This document shows, piece by piece, positions 1 through 10,256 of a stretch of DNA of 64,000 nucleotides. The translations under genes were made by a program, and so were the position numbers. Below the pieces are notes generated by a model. It was not told the DNA's origin. It saw only the letters and a list, made by a program, of their open reading frames with translations, and did not search any database. The stretch's first letter is position 1. Each line of letters opens with the position of its first letter. The DNA is from Alphaproteobacteria bacterium (GTDB taxonomy: Bacteria > Pseudomonadota > Alphaproteobacteria > Micavibrionales > Micavibrionaceae), in NCBI GenBank assembly GCA_018399685.1, contig JAGYOK010000003.1:1-64000 (forward strand), written 5' to 3'.

Positions 1-18
1 ACACGCGAAGCGGTGATA

Positions 19-38
19 CCACGGGTCTTGACCCGTGG
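19..38. repeat. perfect 8-bp stem hairpin (REP-like)
   Basis: An 8-bp perfect inverted repeat, CCACGGGT / ACCCGTGG, with a CTTG loop. Weaker flanking complementarity (GAAGC at 7-11, GCTTC at 40-44) lengthens it. No T-run follows on either side, so it does not look like an intrinsic terminator. It could be a REP-type extragenic palindrome or the end of an upstream gene outside the window. Confidence 0.5.
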
Positions 39-74
39 AGCTTCACTGGGTAAAATCGGTATAGTATAGCAATA

Positions 75-170
75 TAAACCACTAAGACACGAAGGCACGA
101 AGACTTTTTGTGTTTTTTAGCGCCGAAGGCGCAAATTAGTAACTTAGTGTTTTAGTGACTTTGTGGTTTA
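75..170. repeat. imperfect ~30-bp inverted repeat upstream of aroC
   Basis: The left arm at 75-104 and the right arm at 141-170 are imperfect reverse complements of about 30 nt, both built on a TAAACCACxAAGxCAC theme. A short perfect hairpin, GCGCC-GAA-GGCGC (120-132), sits between them. The whole could form a cruciform just before aroC. Nothing coding is visible in 1-200; the rest of the stretch is AT-rich leader. Confidence 0.6.
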
Positions 171-200
171 AAAATTTTTATTAATAGGGTTTATTTTTTT

Positions 201-1271
201 ATGTCCGGTAATCGTTTTGGTCATTTATTTCAATATACAACGTTTGGTGAGAGCCATGGCGTAGCTATAGGTGCGGTGGTAGATGGTGTTCCGCCGCGCA
301 TTCCTTTGGATGAAGCGTATATTCAAACATTTCTTGATAAGCGCAAACCCGGTCAAAGCCGCCATACTACGCAGCGCAAAGAGGCTGATGCTGTGCGCAT
401 ATTATCTGGCGTGTTCGAAGGAATGACGACGGGGACTCCTATTGGTTTGCTGATTGAAAATACAGATCAAAAGTCAAAAGATTACAGCGACATCAAAGAT
501 AAGTTTCGCCCCGGTCATGCAGATTTTACCTATATGGAGAAGTATGGTATTCGCGATTATCGCGGTGGCGGCAGGTCTTCCGCGCGTGAAACCGCGATGC
601 GCGTGGCGGCTGGTGCTGTAGCGCGCAAAGTGCTTGAGCATCAGATAGGCGCGGTTGTGTCTATTCGTGGGTGTGTGGTGCAAATCGGTGACAAAGCCAT
701 AGATCGCGAGCGCTGGGATTGGGATCAGGTGGATAATAATCCGTTCTTTTGCCCAGATGCCAAGGCTGCGCATGAGTGGGAAGATTATCTGGATAGTATT
801 CGCAAAAACGGCTCGAGCGTCGGGGCATTGGTTGAAGTGCACGCAAGCGGCATTCCTGCGGGTCTAGGCGCGCCTGTATATGACAAGCTGGATGCGGATT
901 TGGCTAAAGCGATGATGAGTATTAATGCGGTCAAGGCGATAGAAATTGGTGAAGGTTTTGGTTCTGTTGCGTTGGATGGAGTGGCAAATGCAGACGAGAT
1001 GCGCGCAGATGGCTTCCAAAGCAACCATGCAGGCGGGATATTGGGCGGTATTTCTTCGGGTCAGGATATTGTCGTGCGTGTCGCTTTTAAGCCGACGAGT
1101 TCTATAGTAACGCCGCGCGAGACTATTGATGTTCACGGTAAGGAAACCGAGATTGTTACAAAAGGGCGGCATGATCCGTGTGTTGGTATTCGCGGTACTC
1201 CTGTGGTCGAGGCGATGATGGCGTGCGTGTTGGCCGATCATTGGCTGCGGCATAAAGCCCAATGCTTGTAA
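201..1271 (+). CDS. aroC: chorismate synthase
   Basis: Catalyses the last shikimate step, EPSP to chorismate, with reduced FMN in the cytoplasm. At 356 residues it has the family's normal length. All three signatures are visible: FGESHG (15-20), [11 protein letters not shown] (124-134), and the FMN-binding [15 protein letters not shown] near 275-288. The ATG is the first in frame with the family N-terminus ([10 protein letters not shown]); the leader is AT-rich with only a weak purine stretch as ribosome site. sppA follows after 15 nt on the same strand, so the two are probably co-transcribed, though their functions are unrelated. Identification is secure. Confidence 0.97.
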   Translation: MSGNRFGHLFQYTTFGESHGVAIGAVVDGVPPRIPLDEAYIQTFLDKRKPGQSRHTTQRKEADAVRILSGVFEGMTTGTPIGLLIENTDQKSKDYSDIKDKFRPGHADFTYMEKYGIRDYRGGGRSSARETAMRVAAGAVARKVLEHQIGAVVSIRGCVVQIGDKAIDRERWDWDQVDNNPFFCPDAKAAHEWEDYLDSIRKNGSSVGALVEVHASGIPAGLGAPVYDKLDADLAKAMMSINAVKAIEIGEGFGSVALDGVANADEMRADGFQSNHAGGILGGISSGQDIVVRVAFKPTSSIVTPRETIDVHGKETEIVTKGRHDPCVGIRGTPVVEAMMACVLADHWLRHKAQCL

Positions 1272-1286
1272 ATTAAAGAGGAAAAT

Positions 1287-3260
1287 ATGACTCACAATAA
1301 TGACCCATGGCTCAGGAAGCGGCAGATATTTTCTCAGAAAACATCTGTAAAAAAGAAGAAGCCCCGACTGAAGATTCTTCCCATATTGTGGCTGGCGTTT
1401 AAAAAAACGTCCACGCTGATTGGCGCTGTCGTAATTATAAGCTCTGTTTTTATGGCGTGGACAATGTCTTCAATCCTTAAAGATATTGAAGCCGAGGTCG
1501 AAATGGCAAAATTGCCAAAGGAAATGGTTTTATATCTGGAGATTGACGGAGATATTCCCGATCAGCCCGGCGATGTAAATTTCTCACAGCCATTTTCTCA
1601 GAGCGTAGATACACTCAGGAATTATATAGATGCGATCGAGCGGGCGGAAAAAGACCCGCGCGTTAAGGGGATTTATGCAATGATAAAAGGCGGCGGGATG
1701 TCTGTCGTTCATGCGCAGGAGCTACGCAAGGCTTTGAAAAATTTCGAGGCATCGGGCAAGTTTTCTTACATTTTCGCATCCGCTTACGATCAAGGGCTGG
1801 GCAGCTATTATCTGGCATCGGCTTTTGATGAAATGTGGATGCAGCCAATGGGGGTTGTTATGATCTCTGGCATTAGTGCGCAAGTGCCATATTTGCGCCG
1901 TGTGCTTGATAAAATCGGGGTGTATCCGCAAATCTATAAGCGCAAGGAATATAAAAGCGCGTTTGACACATTTACCGAAAGTAAAATGCCCGAAGAATCT
2001 CGCCGTGAAACAAAAACCCTGATTGAGGATATAGCCCTTACTCTTGGGGCTGATATTTCGGTTGATCTGGATATGACGCCGGAGGTTTTTAAGGGCTTGA
2101 TTGATAAGGGCTTGTTTATGGATCAAGAAGCGCTTGAGGCGGGGCTGATTGATGTTCTTGATTATGAAGATGTATTAATTGAGAAGATTACCGAGCAGGT
2201 TACAGGCGATCCTAAAGACAAGAAGCTGGCTTATGTGAAGTTTGACAGCTACATATCAGAGATGGTCAAGGGCGCGGGGTACAATCCAAAGCGCGCTAAA
2301 GCCGCTGCGCTAAATGCTGAAACGATCGCGCTGGTTTATGCTCAAGGAATGATTGTTGAGAAATCTTCCTCTCGTGCGTCTGCTCAAAGCACAGATATTC
2401 AATCTCCATTTAACAGGGAAAATGTCGTAGCTGCGGAGGATATCGCTCCGGTTTTGCTGGAGATAGCCGAGGATGAAAGATATAAAGCTGTAGTTTTGCG
2501 AATTGATAGCCCCGGCGGCTCTCCGGTTGCTTCGGAGACAATCTTGCGGGCAATCCAAAAAGTGCAGGAGGCAGGCAAAAGCGTAACGGTTTCCATGGGC
2601 TCGACCGCTGCTTCTGGCGGGTACTGGATTGCCAGCAGCGCTGACCAGATATTTGCTATGCCTACAACGGTTACTGGTTCGATAGGAGTTATTGGCGGGA
2701 AGTTCTCGCTGGCGAAGCTCTGGGAAAAGCTTGAGGTAAACTGGGATGAGGTGAGCTGGGGTGAAAAGGCGGGTATGTGGTCTATGAACCAGCCATATAA
2801 CAAGGCCGAGGCTGAGCGCGTAAATGCCATGATGGATAATGTGTATTCCAGCTTTATCAAGCGTGTTGCCAAGGGGCGCGAGATGAGCGAGGCAGATGTT
2901 GAAGAGGTTGCCCGTGGCCGTATCTGGTCGGGGCAAAGGGCTGTCACAGTTGGTCTGGCCGACCAAATTGGCGGGCTGAATGATGCGCTGGATTATGCGG
3001 CTGTTCAGCTTGGCGGTGAAAACCGGCGCGATGTGTTTGTCGATATTTTGCCAAGACCACTTACCCCGATTGAGCAGTTGATAAAATTGCTGGAGGGGCA
3101 GGTGCAGGCCGGTCAGGCTTTGCGTGTGCAGGCAGGATTGCTGGGTTCTGTGATGGCGCAGTTGCGCGAAATGCTTCAGGAGCAGCAGGCTTTGAGCAAT
3201 GGCGTGGCTGTTTATGAGCCTTCTGCTCGTGTTGAGGCAGGCTCTATAAAACGGTTTTAG
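1287..3260 (+). CDS. sppA: signal peptide peptidase SppA, 67K type
   Basis: Membrane serine protease of family S49 that degrades cleaved signal peptides. It is 657 residues, the long two-domain form as in E. coli. A basic N-terminus is followed by one membrane segment at about 38-55. The catalytic dyad is split between the domains: Lys223 in EYKSAFD and Ser443 in AASGGYW. A good AAAGAGGAAAAT ribosome site precedes the ATG, 15 nt after aroC. Its 3' end overlaps the convergent HAD gene by 17 bp. Confidence 0.94.
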   Translation: MTHNNDPWLRKRQIFSQKTSVKKKKPRLKILPILWLAFKKTSTLIGAVVIISSVFMAWTMSSILKDIEAEVEMAKLPKEMVLYLEIDGDIPDQPGDVNFSQPFSQSVDTLRNYIDAIERAEKDPRVKGIYAMIKGGGMSVVHAQELRKALKNFEASGKFSYIFASAYDQGLGSYYLASAFDEMWMQPMGVVMISGISAQVPYLRRVLDKIGVYPQIYKRKEYKSAFDTFTESKMPEESRRETKTLIEDIALTLGADISVDLDMTPEVFKGLIDKGLFMDQEALEAGLIDVLDYEDVLIEKITEQVTGDPKDKKLAYVKFDSYISEMVKGAGYNPKRAKAAALNAETIALVYAQGMIVEKSSSRASAQSTDIQSPFNRENVVAAEDIAPVLLEIAEDERYKAVVLRIDSPGGSPVASETILRAIQKVQEAGKSVTVSMGSTAASGGYWIASSADQIFAMPTTVTGSIGVIGGKFSLAKLWEKLEVNWDEVSWGEKAGMWSMNQPYNKAEAERVNAMMDNVYSSFIKRVAKGREMSEADVEEVARGRIWSGQRAVTVGLADQIGGLNDALDYAAVQLGGENRRDVFVDILPRPLTPIEQLIKLLEGQVQAGQALRVQAGLLGSVMAQLREMLQEQQALSNGVAVYEPSARVEAGSIKRF

Positions 3261-4017
3261 GTATTTTTTTAGATGGGGATTTTTGGCTCATGGTCTGGGT
3301 ATCCAGATCCTCGAACATAAGTTTGAGCTGGTCGAACATGTCATGAAAAGACATTATAATGTGCTCGGGGCCTAAATTCTTTTCCAGAGCGGCAAAGGCC
3401 GCGCTTAATCCAAAAGCAATGGGGACGATTTTTGCAGAAACATGTTTGTTTGCCTCGATGGCTGCGATAATGTCTTTGTGGTTGTCACCAACATACCAGA
3501 CAACATCGTCGCTTTTTATCGGAATTTCCATACGCTTGAGTGCAAGAAGTATTGGCTCCGGATGTGGTTTCGAGTACTGGATATTCTCACGGAAAGTGGT
3601 CGCCATATAGTATTCTGCGAGGTCAAACTTTTCCAATATGTCATGGCCATAACCTTTTCCAAGGCCGTTGCTGACCAAAGCCATTGGTATATTATTGGCT
3701 TTTAGAAAATCCAGAACATCATACAGGCCAAGGGAGGGCTGTACAATCTGTTCAATGGGCTTACGGCGAACCCTGTGGAGCGCGCGGTGTACGATCAGGC
3801 GCGGCTTTTTCTTATTTACATTAAGCCATTCAGGATCGTGCCATTTGGGTACGATAGAGCCTTTGCGCCCGCGCTTGAACAGCCATGAAAAGAGCTTTGC
3901 GCATTTGTATGACATGCTGTCAAAAAACTCAAGCAAGGACAAAAGCCGTGGATTCAAGTGCCTCACGGTCGTTCCGTCCATATCAAAGATTATAATTGTT
4001 GGTTTTCCTATACTCAT
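3244..4017 (-). CDS. HAD-family hydrolase (phosphoglycolate phosphatase-like)
   Basis: Haloacid-dehalogenase superfamily phosphatase with all four motifs: FDMDGTT near the N-terminus (nucleophile and acid Asp), VSNG (motif II), KPHPEP (motif III Lys) and VGDNHKD (motif IV). The open frame extends upstream to 4155. The ATG at 4017 is preferred because it places FDMDGTT about ten residues from the start, as is usual; the upstream extension shows no conserved features. Substrate is unknown. It is convergent with sppA, overlapping it by 17 bp at the 3' ends. A long insert between motifs I and II would be the cap domain. Confidence 0.82.
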   Translation of the reverse strand: MSIGKPTIIIFDMDGTTVRHLNPRLLSLLEFFDSMSYKCAKLFSWLFKRGRKGSIVPKWHDPEWLNVNKKKPRLIVHRALHRVRRKPIEQIVQPSLGLYDVLDFLKANNIPMALVSNGLGKGYGHDILEKFDLAEYYMATTFRENIQYSKPHPEPILLALKRMEIPIKSDDVVWYVGDNHKDIIAAIEANKHVSAKIVPIAFGLSAAFAALEKNLGPEHIIMSFHDMFDQLKLMFEDLDTQTMSQKSPSKKIPKTVL

Positions 4018-4205
4018 GCTGTTTGAGACTTTAAAGACAAAATAGGGGGATATCAACTGTAATCGCTTTTGAGTGGATAACACACACGGGCGAAAGTGTT
4101 TATACATGCTTTTGTTTGCATAGGAAAAGAATTTGCTGATATAAGAAATGTACACAATAAAATAACCGGTAATTATTTACAGCTATGAAAGTTAAGGAGC
4201 TTTAT

Positions 4206-4502
4206 ATGAGTGATCTTTTTGATGATTGTCCTTCGCATATAAAAACTGTTAGACAAAAAATAGAGTGGGATTTTAAGAATGCTAATGTTGTTCCGATAAC
4301 AGAAGTGCCAAAAATTTTAGATGTTTTTGCAAATAAAGTGGGGGAAAAGGTTGGTTTAGAAAATTTTGAAAACTCCATGCAAAAGCCTGTTAGTCAATAT
4401 GATGATAGTAGATGCGGCCTTTGGGGGGTTCAGTTGAGAAATTTTGCCAGAGAATATCTTGAAAAGGGCGAAGAAGCAGAATTTAAAGGTCTTCGTATGT
4501 GA
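4206..4502 (+). CDS. hypothetical protein
   Basis: A 98-residue protein with no family I recognise. The start is the ATG at 4206, preceded by a strong AAGGAG (4194-4199) six bases upstream; an in-frame ATG at 4185 has no such site. The sequence is acidic and soluble, with no signal peptide or membrane segment. The gene is more AT-rich than its neighbours, which may mean recent arrival. It stands alone between the HAD gene and dxs. Confidence 0.65.
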   Translation: MSDLFDDCPSHIKTVRQKIEWDFKNANVVPITEVPKILDVFANKVGEKVGLENFENSMQKPVSQYDDSRCGLWGVQLRNFAREYLEKGEEAEFKGLRM

Positions 4503-4537
4503 TAAGTTTTAAAAGCCTGGTTTGTAATTTTATAATT

Positions 4538-6496
4538 TTACAACAAAGACTTTGCCAGCGTCGCGATATTCGCGGCGCTTAATTTTGCGCTTTCATATTG
4601 TGCTTCCTGGGTATCTTGTGACTGGAAGCAATCGGGCAGGGTCATGGCTCTGACCTTCAGGTTGCCATGATCCATCAGGCCTGCGCCGGAGAGAAATTCC
4701 AGCACAAGAGATCCAAATCCCCCGCGTGAGCCTTCCTCGATTGTGATGAGCGCTTCGTGGTTTTGTGCTAATTGCTTGAGCATATCCTTGTCCAGTGGCT
4801 TTGCGAATCGGGCATCGGCCACAGTTATTTCAATATTAAGATTATCTTTAATAATCCGCGCAGCTTTCTTGCAGGCATCAAGGCGCGTACCAAAGCTCAG
4901 CAGCGCAATCTTTGAGCCGTCTTGAATAATGCGGCCTTTACCTATGGGAAGGATTTTCGGCGCTTTGGGGATATCAACCCCAACTCCGTTGCCCCGTGGA
5001 TAACGAAGAGCGATTGGCCCGTCATCATAGGAAGCAGCCGTCTTTACCATATGGGCAAGCTCGGCTTCGTCGCTGGCGGCCATTACAACCATGTTAGGCA
5101 AGCAAGTCATGCAGGCAATATCAAACGAACCGGCGTGGGTTTGTCCATCTTCTCCGACCAGTCCCGCGCGATCCATGGCAAAGCGTACGGGCAGGTTTTG
5201 CAGGGCGACGTCATGGACAATCTGGTCATAGGCGCGCTGCATGAATGTGGAGTATATCGCAACGAATGGCTTATAGCCTTCTGCGGCCAGTCCTGCGGCA
5301 AAGGTTACGGCGTGTTGTTCGGCAATACCAACGTCAAAATAACGCTCAGGGAATTGTTTTTCAAACGCATCAAGTCCGGTTCCAGAGGGCATGGCGGCGG
5401 TAATTCCGATAATCTTTGGATCATCGCTGGCGCATTTTATCAGGCTGTCCGAGAAAACCTGCGTATAGCTTGGGGCTATATTTTTGCCTGTGCTTTTGAG
5501 CTGGTTGCCGGTGATAACGTCAAACCTGTTTACGCCGTGCATTTTATCAGCGGCGTTCTCGGCGGGGGCATAGCCTTTGCCTTTTTGGGTGATTGCATGG
5601 ATCAGGAAAGGGCCTTCATGGGAGCTATCCTTGACGTTGTCCAATATCAAAAGTAAATCTTCCAGATTGTGGCCATCAACCGGGCCGATATAGTAAAAGC
5701 CAAGCTCTTCGAACATGCTGCCAGAGCCTAGAACATGGCGCGCCTTTTCTTCTGCACGTTTGGCAACGTGGCGAATGGGGGAAGGGAGCTTATCAGTTAT
5801 CCGCTTTCCGGCTTCGCGGGCGTTTATATAAGGCTTTGAGGAAACCAGCCTTGTTAAATGGCTGCTCATAGCGCCGACGGGCGGAGCGATAGACATATCA
5901 TTGTCATTTAAAATAACGATAAGGCGGGATTTTTTGCCGTTGATCTTTATGCTTCCGGCGTTATTCATCGCTTCGTAAGCCATACCGGCAGAGATAGAGC
6001 CGTCACCTATAATGCTTATAACGTGGTTTGTTTTGTCGCTGTCCAGATCTCTGGCGATGGCCATCCCCAGTCCTGCGGATATTGATGTAGAGCTGTGGCC
6101 TGTGCCAAACGGGTCATATGGGCTTTCCGCGCGTTTTGTAAAGCCGGACAGACCTCCGCCCTGACGGATAGTGTGCATAAGAGCCCTGCGGCCAGTAAGG
6201 ATTTTGTGCGGATAGGCCTGATGGCCGACATCCCAGATGATCTTGTCTTTTGGTGCGTCAAATACTGTATGAAGGGCGACGGTAAGTTCTACAACGCCCA
6301 GTCCCGCGCCGAGGTGGCCACCGGTTTTGGCAACACATCTAACCATAAAATCACGGATTTCGCTGCACAGGTTGCCAAGTTGAGTGTTGGTGAATTGTTT
6401 CAGGTCGTTCGGGGAATTGACACGTGCGAGCAGGCTCTCATCTTTTAATGAGGGATTAGCAGGTGGTTGCATAATTTCTTTTTTTGCCTGAGCCAT
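4538..6496 (-). CDS. dxs: 1-deoxy-D-xylulose-5-phosphate synthase
   Basis: First enzyme of the MEP isoprenoid pathway: condenses pyruvate and glyceraldehyde 3-phosphate using thiamine diphosphate. Length 652, slightly longer than the usual 620-640 because of a short N-terminal tail. Visible are the ThDP-binding [16 protein letters not shown] segment, the Dxs YIGPVDGHN motif, and [15 protein letters not shown] with the catalytic Glu of the pyrimidine domain. It is the last gene of a minus-strand run (xseB-ispA-dxs), 64 nt after ispA, so two isoprenoid enzymes are probably co-expressed. Confidence 0.97.
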   Translation of the reverse strand: MAQAKKEIMQPPANPSLKDESLLARVNSPNDLKQFTNTQLGNLCSEIRDFMVRCVAKTGGHLGAGLGVVELTVALHTVFDAPKDKIIWDVGHQAYPHKILTGRRALMHTIRQGGGLSGFTKRAESPYDPFGTGHSSTSISAGLGMAIARDLDSDKTNHVISIIGDGSISAGMAYEAMNNAGSIKINGKKSRLIVILNDNDMSIAPPVGAMSSHLTRLVSSKPYINAREAGKRITDKLPSPIRHVAKRAEEKARHVLGSGSMFEELGFYYIGPVDGHNLEDLLLILDNVKDSSHEGPFLIHAITQKGKGYAPAENAADKMHGVNRFDVITGNQLKSTGKNIAPSYTQVFSDSLIKCASDDPKIIGITAAMPSGTGLDAFEKQFPERYFDVGIAEQHAVTFAAGLAAEGYKPFVAIYSTFMQRAYDQIVHDVALQNLPVRFAMDRAGLVGEDGQTHAGSFDIACMTCLPNMVVMAASDEAELAHMVKTAASYDDGPIALRYPRGNGVGVDIPKAPKILPIGKGRIIQDGSKIALLSFGTRLDACKKAARIIKDNLNIEITVADARFAKPLDKDMLKQLAQNHEALITIEEGSRGGFGSLVLEFLSGAGLMDHGNLKVRAMTLPDCFQSQDTQEAQYESAKLSAANIATLAKSLL

Positions 6497-6560
6497 GGTA
6501 TCGCTTTTCTATCCTATGAAAAGGGTTTGGCGCAAATGAATAATTTATAGAAGCATGATA

Positions 6561-7472
6561 TCAGGCTCGGCGTTCAAGAACATATAGTGCAAGGTTAACC
6601 AGATGCTTTTCCCGACCATCAAATATGCGCAAGTGCTTGATTGCTTGTTCGACCAGCATTTCCGCGCGTTCTTTTGCCTGTTCCTTACCCATGGCGGATA
6701 CGAAAGTGGCTTTGCCGGATTGCTCATCCTTGCGTGTGTCTTTGCCTGTGTCCTGCGGGTCTGCATCAACATCCAAAATGTCGTCGGTGACCTGAAAAGC
6801 CAGCCCCAGATCATGGGCATAATTGCAAAGAGCTTTTTTATGTGGCTCACCTGCTTTGCCAAGGATGGCACCAGCCTCACATGCAAAGGCCATAAGCTTG
6901 CCTGTTTTCATGCGCTGCATTCGGGAGATAGCGCCAAGATCAAATTCTTTCTCTTCGGCGATCAGGTCGAGCATTTGCCCGCCGACCATACCTTGAGAGC
7001 CAGCGCTGGTGGCCAGCGCTTTTATAAGCTCACAACGCACATGCGGGTCTTCATGAGTTTCAGGATCGCTTAGTACCTCAAAGGCGAGAGTTAAAAGAGC
7101 ATCTCCGGCTAAAATGGCTGTCGCTTCATCGAATTGTCTGTGAACCGTAGGTTTGCCTCGGCGCAGGGCTGCGTCGTCCATGGCTGGTAAATCATCGTGG
7201 ATCAGGGAATAGCAATGCACAAATTCCAAAGCGGCGGAAACCCTGCGCGCTCTGGCTGGAGCTACGTTAAACAGGGCGGCGGAATGCATGACGAGGAAGG
7301 GTCTAAGGCGTTTTCCTCCGCCAAGTGTACCGTGCCGCATAGCATCAAACAGGCGGCTTTCCGCCAGATCTGTTTTGGGGAGGAGTAAGCCGATAGTCTT
7401 GTTTACCGCTTCACTTACCGAGGTCATTTCGTCCAGCAGACCGGGGTCTGCATCGCGCAAGGATGGTGTCAT
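6561..7472 (-). CDS. ispA: farnesyl/geranylgeranyl diphosphate synthase
   Basis: Trans-prenyl transferase that extends DMAPP with IPP to C15, possibly longer. Length 303, normal. The first Asp-rich motif DDLPAMDD is at 93-100 and the second, DDILD, at 230-234; GGGKRLRP near 51-58 binds substrate phosphate. The start codon follows the xseB stop by three bases and has a GGAAGAA ribosome site, indicating translational coupling. The xseB-ispA-dxs order is common in proteobacteria. Chain length cannot be fixed from sequence here; FPP synthase is the default. Confidence 0.93.
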   Translation of the reverse strand: MTPSLRDADPGLLDEMTSVSEAVNKTIGLLLPKTDLAESRLFDAMRHGTLGGGKRLRPFLVMHSAALFNVAPARARRVSAALEFVHCYSLIHDDLPAMDDAALRRGKPTVHRQFDEATAILAGDALLTLAFEVLSDPETHEDPHVRCELIKALATSAGSQGMVGGQMLDLIAEEKEFDLGAISRMQRMKTGKLMAFACEAGAILGKAGEPHKKALCNYAHDLGLAFQVTDDILDVDADPQDTGKDTRKDEQSGKATFVSAMGKEQAKERAEMLVEQAIKHLRIFDGREKHLVNLALYVLERRA

Positions 7473-7475
7473 TAT

Positions 7476-7721
7476 TTATTCTTCCGGGTCCAGAGGTTGG
7501 GTTTTTACTGTGTTATTATCTGATATAGAGATCTTTTCGATCTTCACCTGAGCATCGCGCAACTTGTCTTCGCAATGGCGCTTGAGGGCAGTGCCGCGCT
7601 CGTAAGCGGATATTGATTCTTCGAGCGGAGCTTCCCCAGCTTCAAGTTTGCGTACTATGGTCTCCAGCTCTTCTAGAGCATCTTCAAAGCTAAGCTTTTC
7701 AACGGCGTTAGGGTTTGTCAT
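7476..7721 (-). CDS. xseB: exodeoxyribonuclease VII small subunit
   Basis: Small subunit that multimerises on XseA in the ATP-independent single-strand exonuclease VII. The 81-residue protein carries the family core LSFEDALEELETIVRKLE and the following APLEESISAYERG helix. It lies three bases upstream of ispA, the classic arrangement. No xseA is present in the window. Confidence 0.93.
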   Translation of the reverse strand: MTNPNAVEKLSFEDALEELETIVRKLEAGEAPLEESISAYERGTALKRHCEDKLRDAQVKIEKISISDNNTVKTQPLDPEE

Positions 7722-7780
7722 TGTTAATCTTTATTTTATGTTTCGTAAATGAGAAGTGCAGTGTACGTGAGATTATGCTT

Positions 7781-8449
7781 TTAGACAAGTTCAAGACGCT
7801 CTTCTAATGCACCGACAAACATATGACCCAATGTAATGTGCATCTCTTGAATGCGCGCAGGGTTGGTTGATGGAACCTTAAGCAGCAGATCGCAATGCGA
7901 ATTGATTTTTCCGCCTGTTTTTCCAGTCATGCCGATCGTGGTCATATCCATGCGTTTTGCTTTCTTCAGGCCGTTAAGAACATTTGCGCTATTGCCTGAT
8001 GTGCTAAGACCCACGGCAACGTCTCCGCCATAACCGAGGGTTCTGATTTGTCTGGAAAAAATTTGATCAAAGCCGTAATCATTGGCGCAGGCTGTGATTG
8101 CCGAAGCGTCAAGGCTCAAAGATAGCGCGGCAATAGGGGAACGCTCACGATGGAGCTTGATCGACATTTCTGCGACAATGTGTTGTGAGTCTGCTGCGCT
8201 GCCGCCATTGCCGAAAAAGATCAGCTTGTTTCCGCGCTTGATGGCTGCCTCGGCTGTTTTGACCCATTGTTCAAAAACGATGTACTGCTCGGGGGAAAAG
8301 GTTCCTTGTGCAACGCGCATGTGATCTTCAACAATATTGTGCCAGTATTTTTCGATATCAAACGGGGGTTTAGCTTCTTTGAATTCGGGTCTTTTTGTTG
8401 CGAGATCAATCATATTATTATTGTGTCCTGTATCTGAAACTATGCTCAT
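7781..8449 (-). CDS. SIS-domain phosphosugar isomerase (GmhA/DiaA-like)
   Basis: SIS-fold protein of the phosphoheptose isomerase group. FGNGGSAADSQH (79-90) and the phosphate-binding STSGNS segment near 150 match sedoheptulose-7-phosphate isomerase GmhA, which starts ADP-heptose synthesis for LPS. The related DnaA-binding DiaA shares this fold, so function is not settled. At 222 residues it is some 25 longer than typical GmhA, mainly at the N-terminus; the true start could be an internal Met near residue 13. It lies in a minus-strand run between a lipoprotein gene and xseB. Confidence 0.8.
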   Translation of the reverse strand: MSIVSDTGHNNNMIDLATKRPEFKEAKPPFDIEKYWHNIVEDHMRVAQGTFSPEQYIVFEQWVKTAEAAIKRGNKLIFFGNGGSAADSQHIVAEMSIKLHRERSPIAALSLSLDASAITACANDYGFDQIFSRQIRTLGYGGDVAVGLSTSGNSANVLNGLKKAKRMDMTTIGMTGKTGGKINSHCDLLLKVPSTNPARIQEMHITLGHMFVGALEERLELV

Positions 8450-8481
8450 TACGTCTTCTTTTTTTAATGTTCAAGGGTTAC

Positions 8482-9159
8482 TTATTCTTCTGTTTTTATG
8501 TCCTCAGGTGGTATGGGTTTGCGCTTTTGTGCAGCAAGGGCGCTGGCAACAGGAACCATGTGCTCGCGGTTATAGGCAAGCTGATCCGGCGTGACCTGGA
8601 ATCCGATTAAAACCCGATAGTTATTTGCCTGATTTTTGTTCTTCACAGGAATGATCTGGCGCAGGTTCTCGAAATAGGTGTGCTCATCTTCGTTACCCCC
8701 GTAAGTAATAGCGGCAGCGAAGATTTCCTTGGCGATGATTTTCCCTGATGGAGTGGTCACGGCGACAAAGAAAGGGTAAGAGAAGAATGGCTTTTCAGAG
8801 GTTTTGTTACGTCCCTTTGGGCCAAGCTTGCCATTGAACAAGAGCTTTAAATCTATGATCGCCGTTTTGGAGGATAGCTTGCATGTGCTTTCCGCGCTTT
8901 TGAGATCAACGCGTGAAATGAGATATTCTTTCTTTTGTTTGCGTGGGTCTGAAAAATCGCTGATAGAGCTTAGGTCATCGACAATTTCGACTTGCGGGCA
9001 TGGGCTGCGCAAGAGCTTTTCCGGAGTTGAGCCTGCAACATATATGTCACCTTCAATGACGTTATATGCGTCTTCTCTAAGGCCTGTGAAAGTTTGACAG
9101 GCGCTCAACAACATTATGGAAGAGCAACATAAAGCAAGAATTCTAAGCTTTTTTATCAT
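8482..9159 (-). CDS. hypothetical lipoprotein
   Basis: A 225-residue protein with a lipoprotein signal: basic MIKKLR, a hydrophobic stretch and the lipobox LLSAC with Cys20. The mature part is soluble and has no domain I recognise. It is the first gene of the minus-strand series leading into the SIS gene 32 nt downstream, and is divergent from ispH. Probably anchored in the outer membrane or the periplasmic face of the inner membrane. Function unknown. Confidence 0.75.
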   Translation of the reverse strand: MIKKLRILALCCSSIMLLSACQTFTGLREDAYNVIEGDIYVAGSTPEKLLRSPCPQVEIVDDLSSISDFSDPRKQKKEYLISRVDLKSAESTCKLSSKTAIIDLKLLFNGKLGPKGRNKTSEKPFFSYPFFVAVTTPSGKIIAKEIFAAAITYGGNEDEHTYFENLRQIIPVKNKNQANNYRVLIGFQVTPDQLAYNREHMVPVASALAAQKRKPIPPEDIKTEE

Positions 9160-9269
9160 CTCGATAATCCTGAATTATAAAGCCAAATATTAGGCCTTAC
9201 ACATTACGCAACATTGTGTGTTTAGGCAAGGGCTGGATTATTTGTAAAAATCTGCGTATAGCTCTAACC

Positions 9270-10238
9270 ATGAGTAATAATGAAATAATGAGCAACAGGG
9301 ATTTGAAAATAGTTCTGGCGGCGCCGCGCGGATTTTGTGCCGGTGTTTATCGGGCTATTCAGATTGTCGAGCGCGCGCTGGAGAAATATGGCGAGCCTGT
9401 TTATGTGCGCCATGAGATCGTACATAACAAGTACGTCGTTGACGGGCTGCGCAAGAAGGGCGCTGTGTTTGTTGAGGGGCTTGAGGAGATTCCCGATGAC
9501 GGCCAGCCGGTTATCTTTTCTGCGCATGGTGTTGCTAAATCCGTTCCGCAGGAAGCTGCACGGCGGAAGATGTTTTACATTGATGCAACTTGCCCTTTGG
9601 TGAGCAAGGTTCATAGGGAGGCCGAGCGCCACTATAAAAACGGAGATCAGGTTGTTTTGATCGGGCATGCCGGGCATCCGGAGGTGATGGGAACGATGGG
9701 GCAGTTGCCTGAAGGCGCTGCATTGCTGGTGGAAAGTGTGGAAGATATCGGCAAGATCAAACACAGGATAAGGGATAGCAAGGCTTTGGCTTATTGCACT
9801 CAAACCACGCTTTCGGTTGATGATACGGCAGATATCGTTGAGGCCTTGAAAAGGGAGTTTCCGGCGATTAAGTGCCCTAATAAAGAGGATATATGTTTTG
9901 CTACTACAAGCCGTCAGGCGGCGATGAAGGCGATTGCTCCTTTGAGCGATGTCGTTATGGTTTTGGGCGCGCCTAATTCTTCGAACTCCAATCGTTTGGT
10001 AGAGGTGGCGGCGCTTAATGGATGCGCGCGGGCGATGCTGGTGCAGCGCGTTGATGATATTGATTGGGGTGAGTTAGAAGATGTGCGGGTTTTAGGATTA
10101 AGCGCAGGGGCGTCGGCTCCTGAAATCTTGATTGAAGAAGTCATAGAAAAAGCCAGAGAATACTTTAATGTTGAATTAGAAGAAGCTGTTATCTCGCAAG
10201 AAGACGTGACGTTTAAGCTTCCGAAGATATTGGTTTAG
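9270..10238 (+). CDS. ispH: 4-hydroxy-3-methylbut-2-enyl diphosphate reductase
   Basis: Last enzyme of the MEP pathway, an iron-sulphur protein giving IPP and DMAPP. The three cluster Cys are in [15 protein letters not shown] and [19 protein letters not shown] and SNSNRL are also present. The frame is open back to 9216, but the family N-terminus starts around MSNRDLKIV; ATGs at 9270 and 9288 are both possible and neither has a strong ribosome site. The residue after CAGV is Tyr where most proteobacterial homologues have Asp. rnhA follows directly. Confidence 0.93.
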   Translation: MSNNEIMSNRDLKIVLAAPRGFCAGVYRAIQIVERALEKYGEPVYVRHEIVHNKYVVDGLRKKGAVFVEGLEEIPDDGQPVIFSAHGVAKSVPQEAARRKMFYIDATCPLVSKVHREAERHYKNGDQVVLIGHAGHPEVMGTMGQLPEGAALLVESVEDIGKIKHRIRDSKALAYCTQTTLSVDDTADIVEALKREFPAIKCPNKEDICFATTSRQAAMKAIAPLSDVVMVLGAPNSSNSNRLVEVAALNGCARAMLVQRVDDIDWGELEDVRVLGLSAGASAPEILIEEVIEKAREYFNVELEEAVISQEDVTFKLPKILV

Positions 10239-10256
10239 GAGAGATTGATTACATAT

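Noticed and set aside
2310-2966. Long minus-strand frames inside sppA
   Set aside because: They are shadows of sppA with no domain or ribosome site.
4922-5656. 244-codon plus-strand frame inside dxs
   Set aside because: Antisense to the well-supported dxs gene and without family features.
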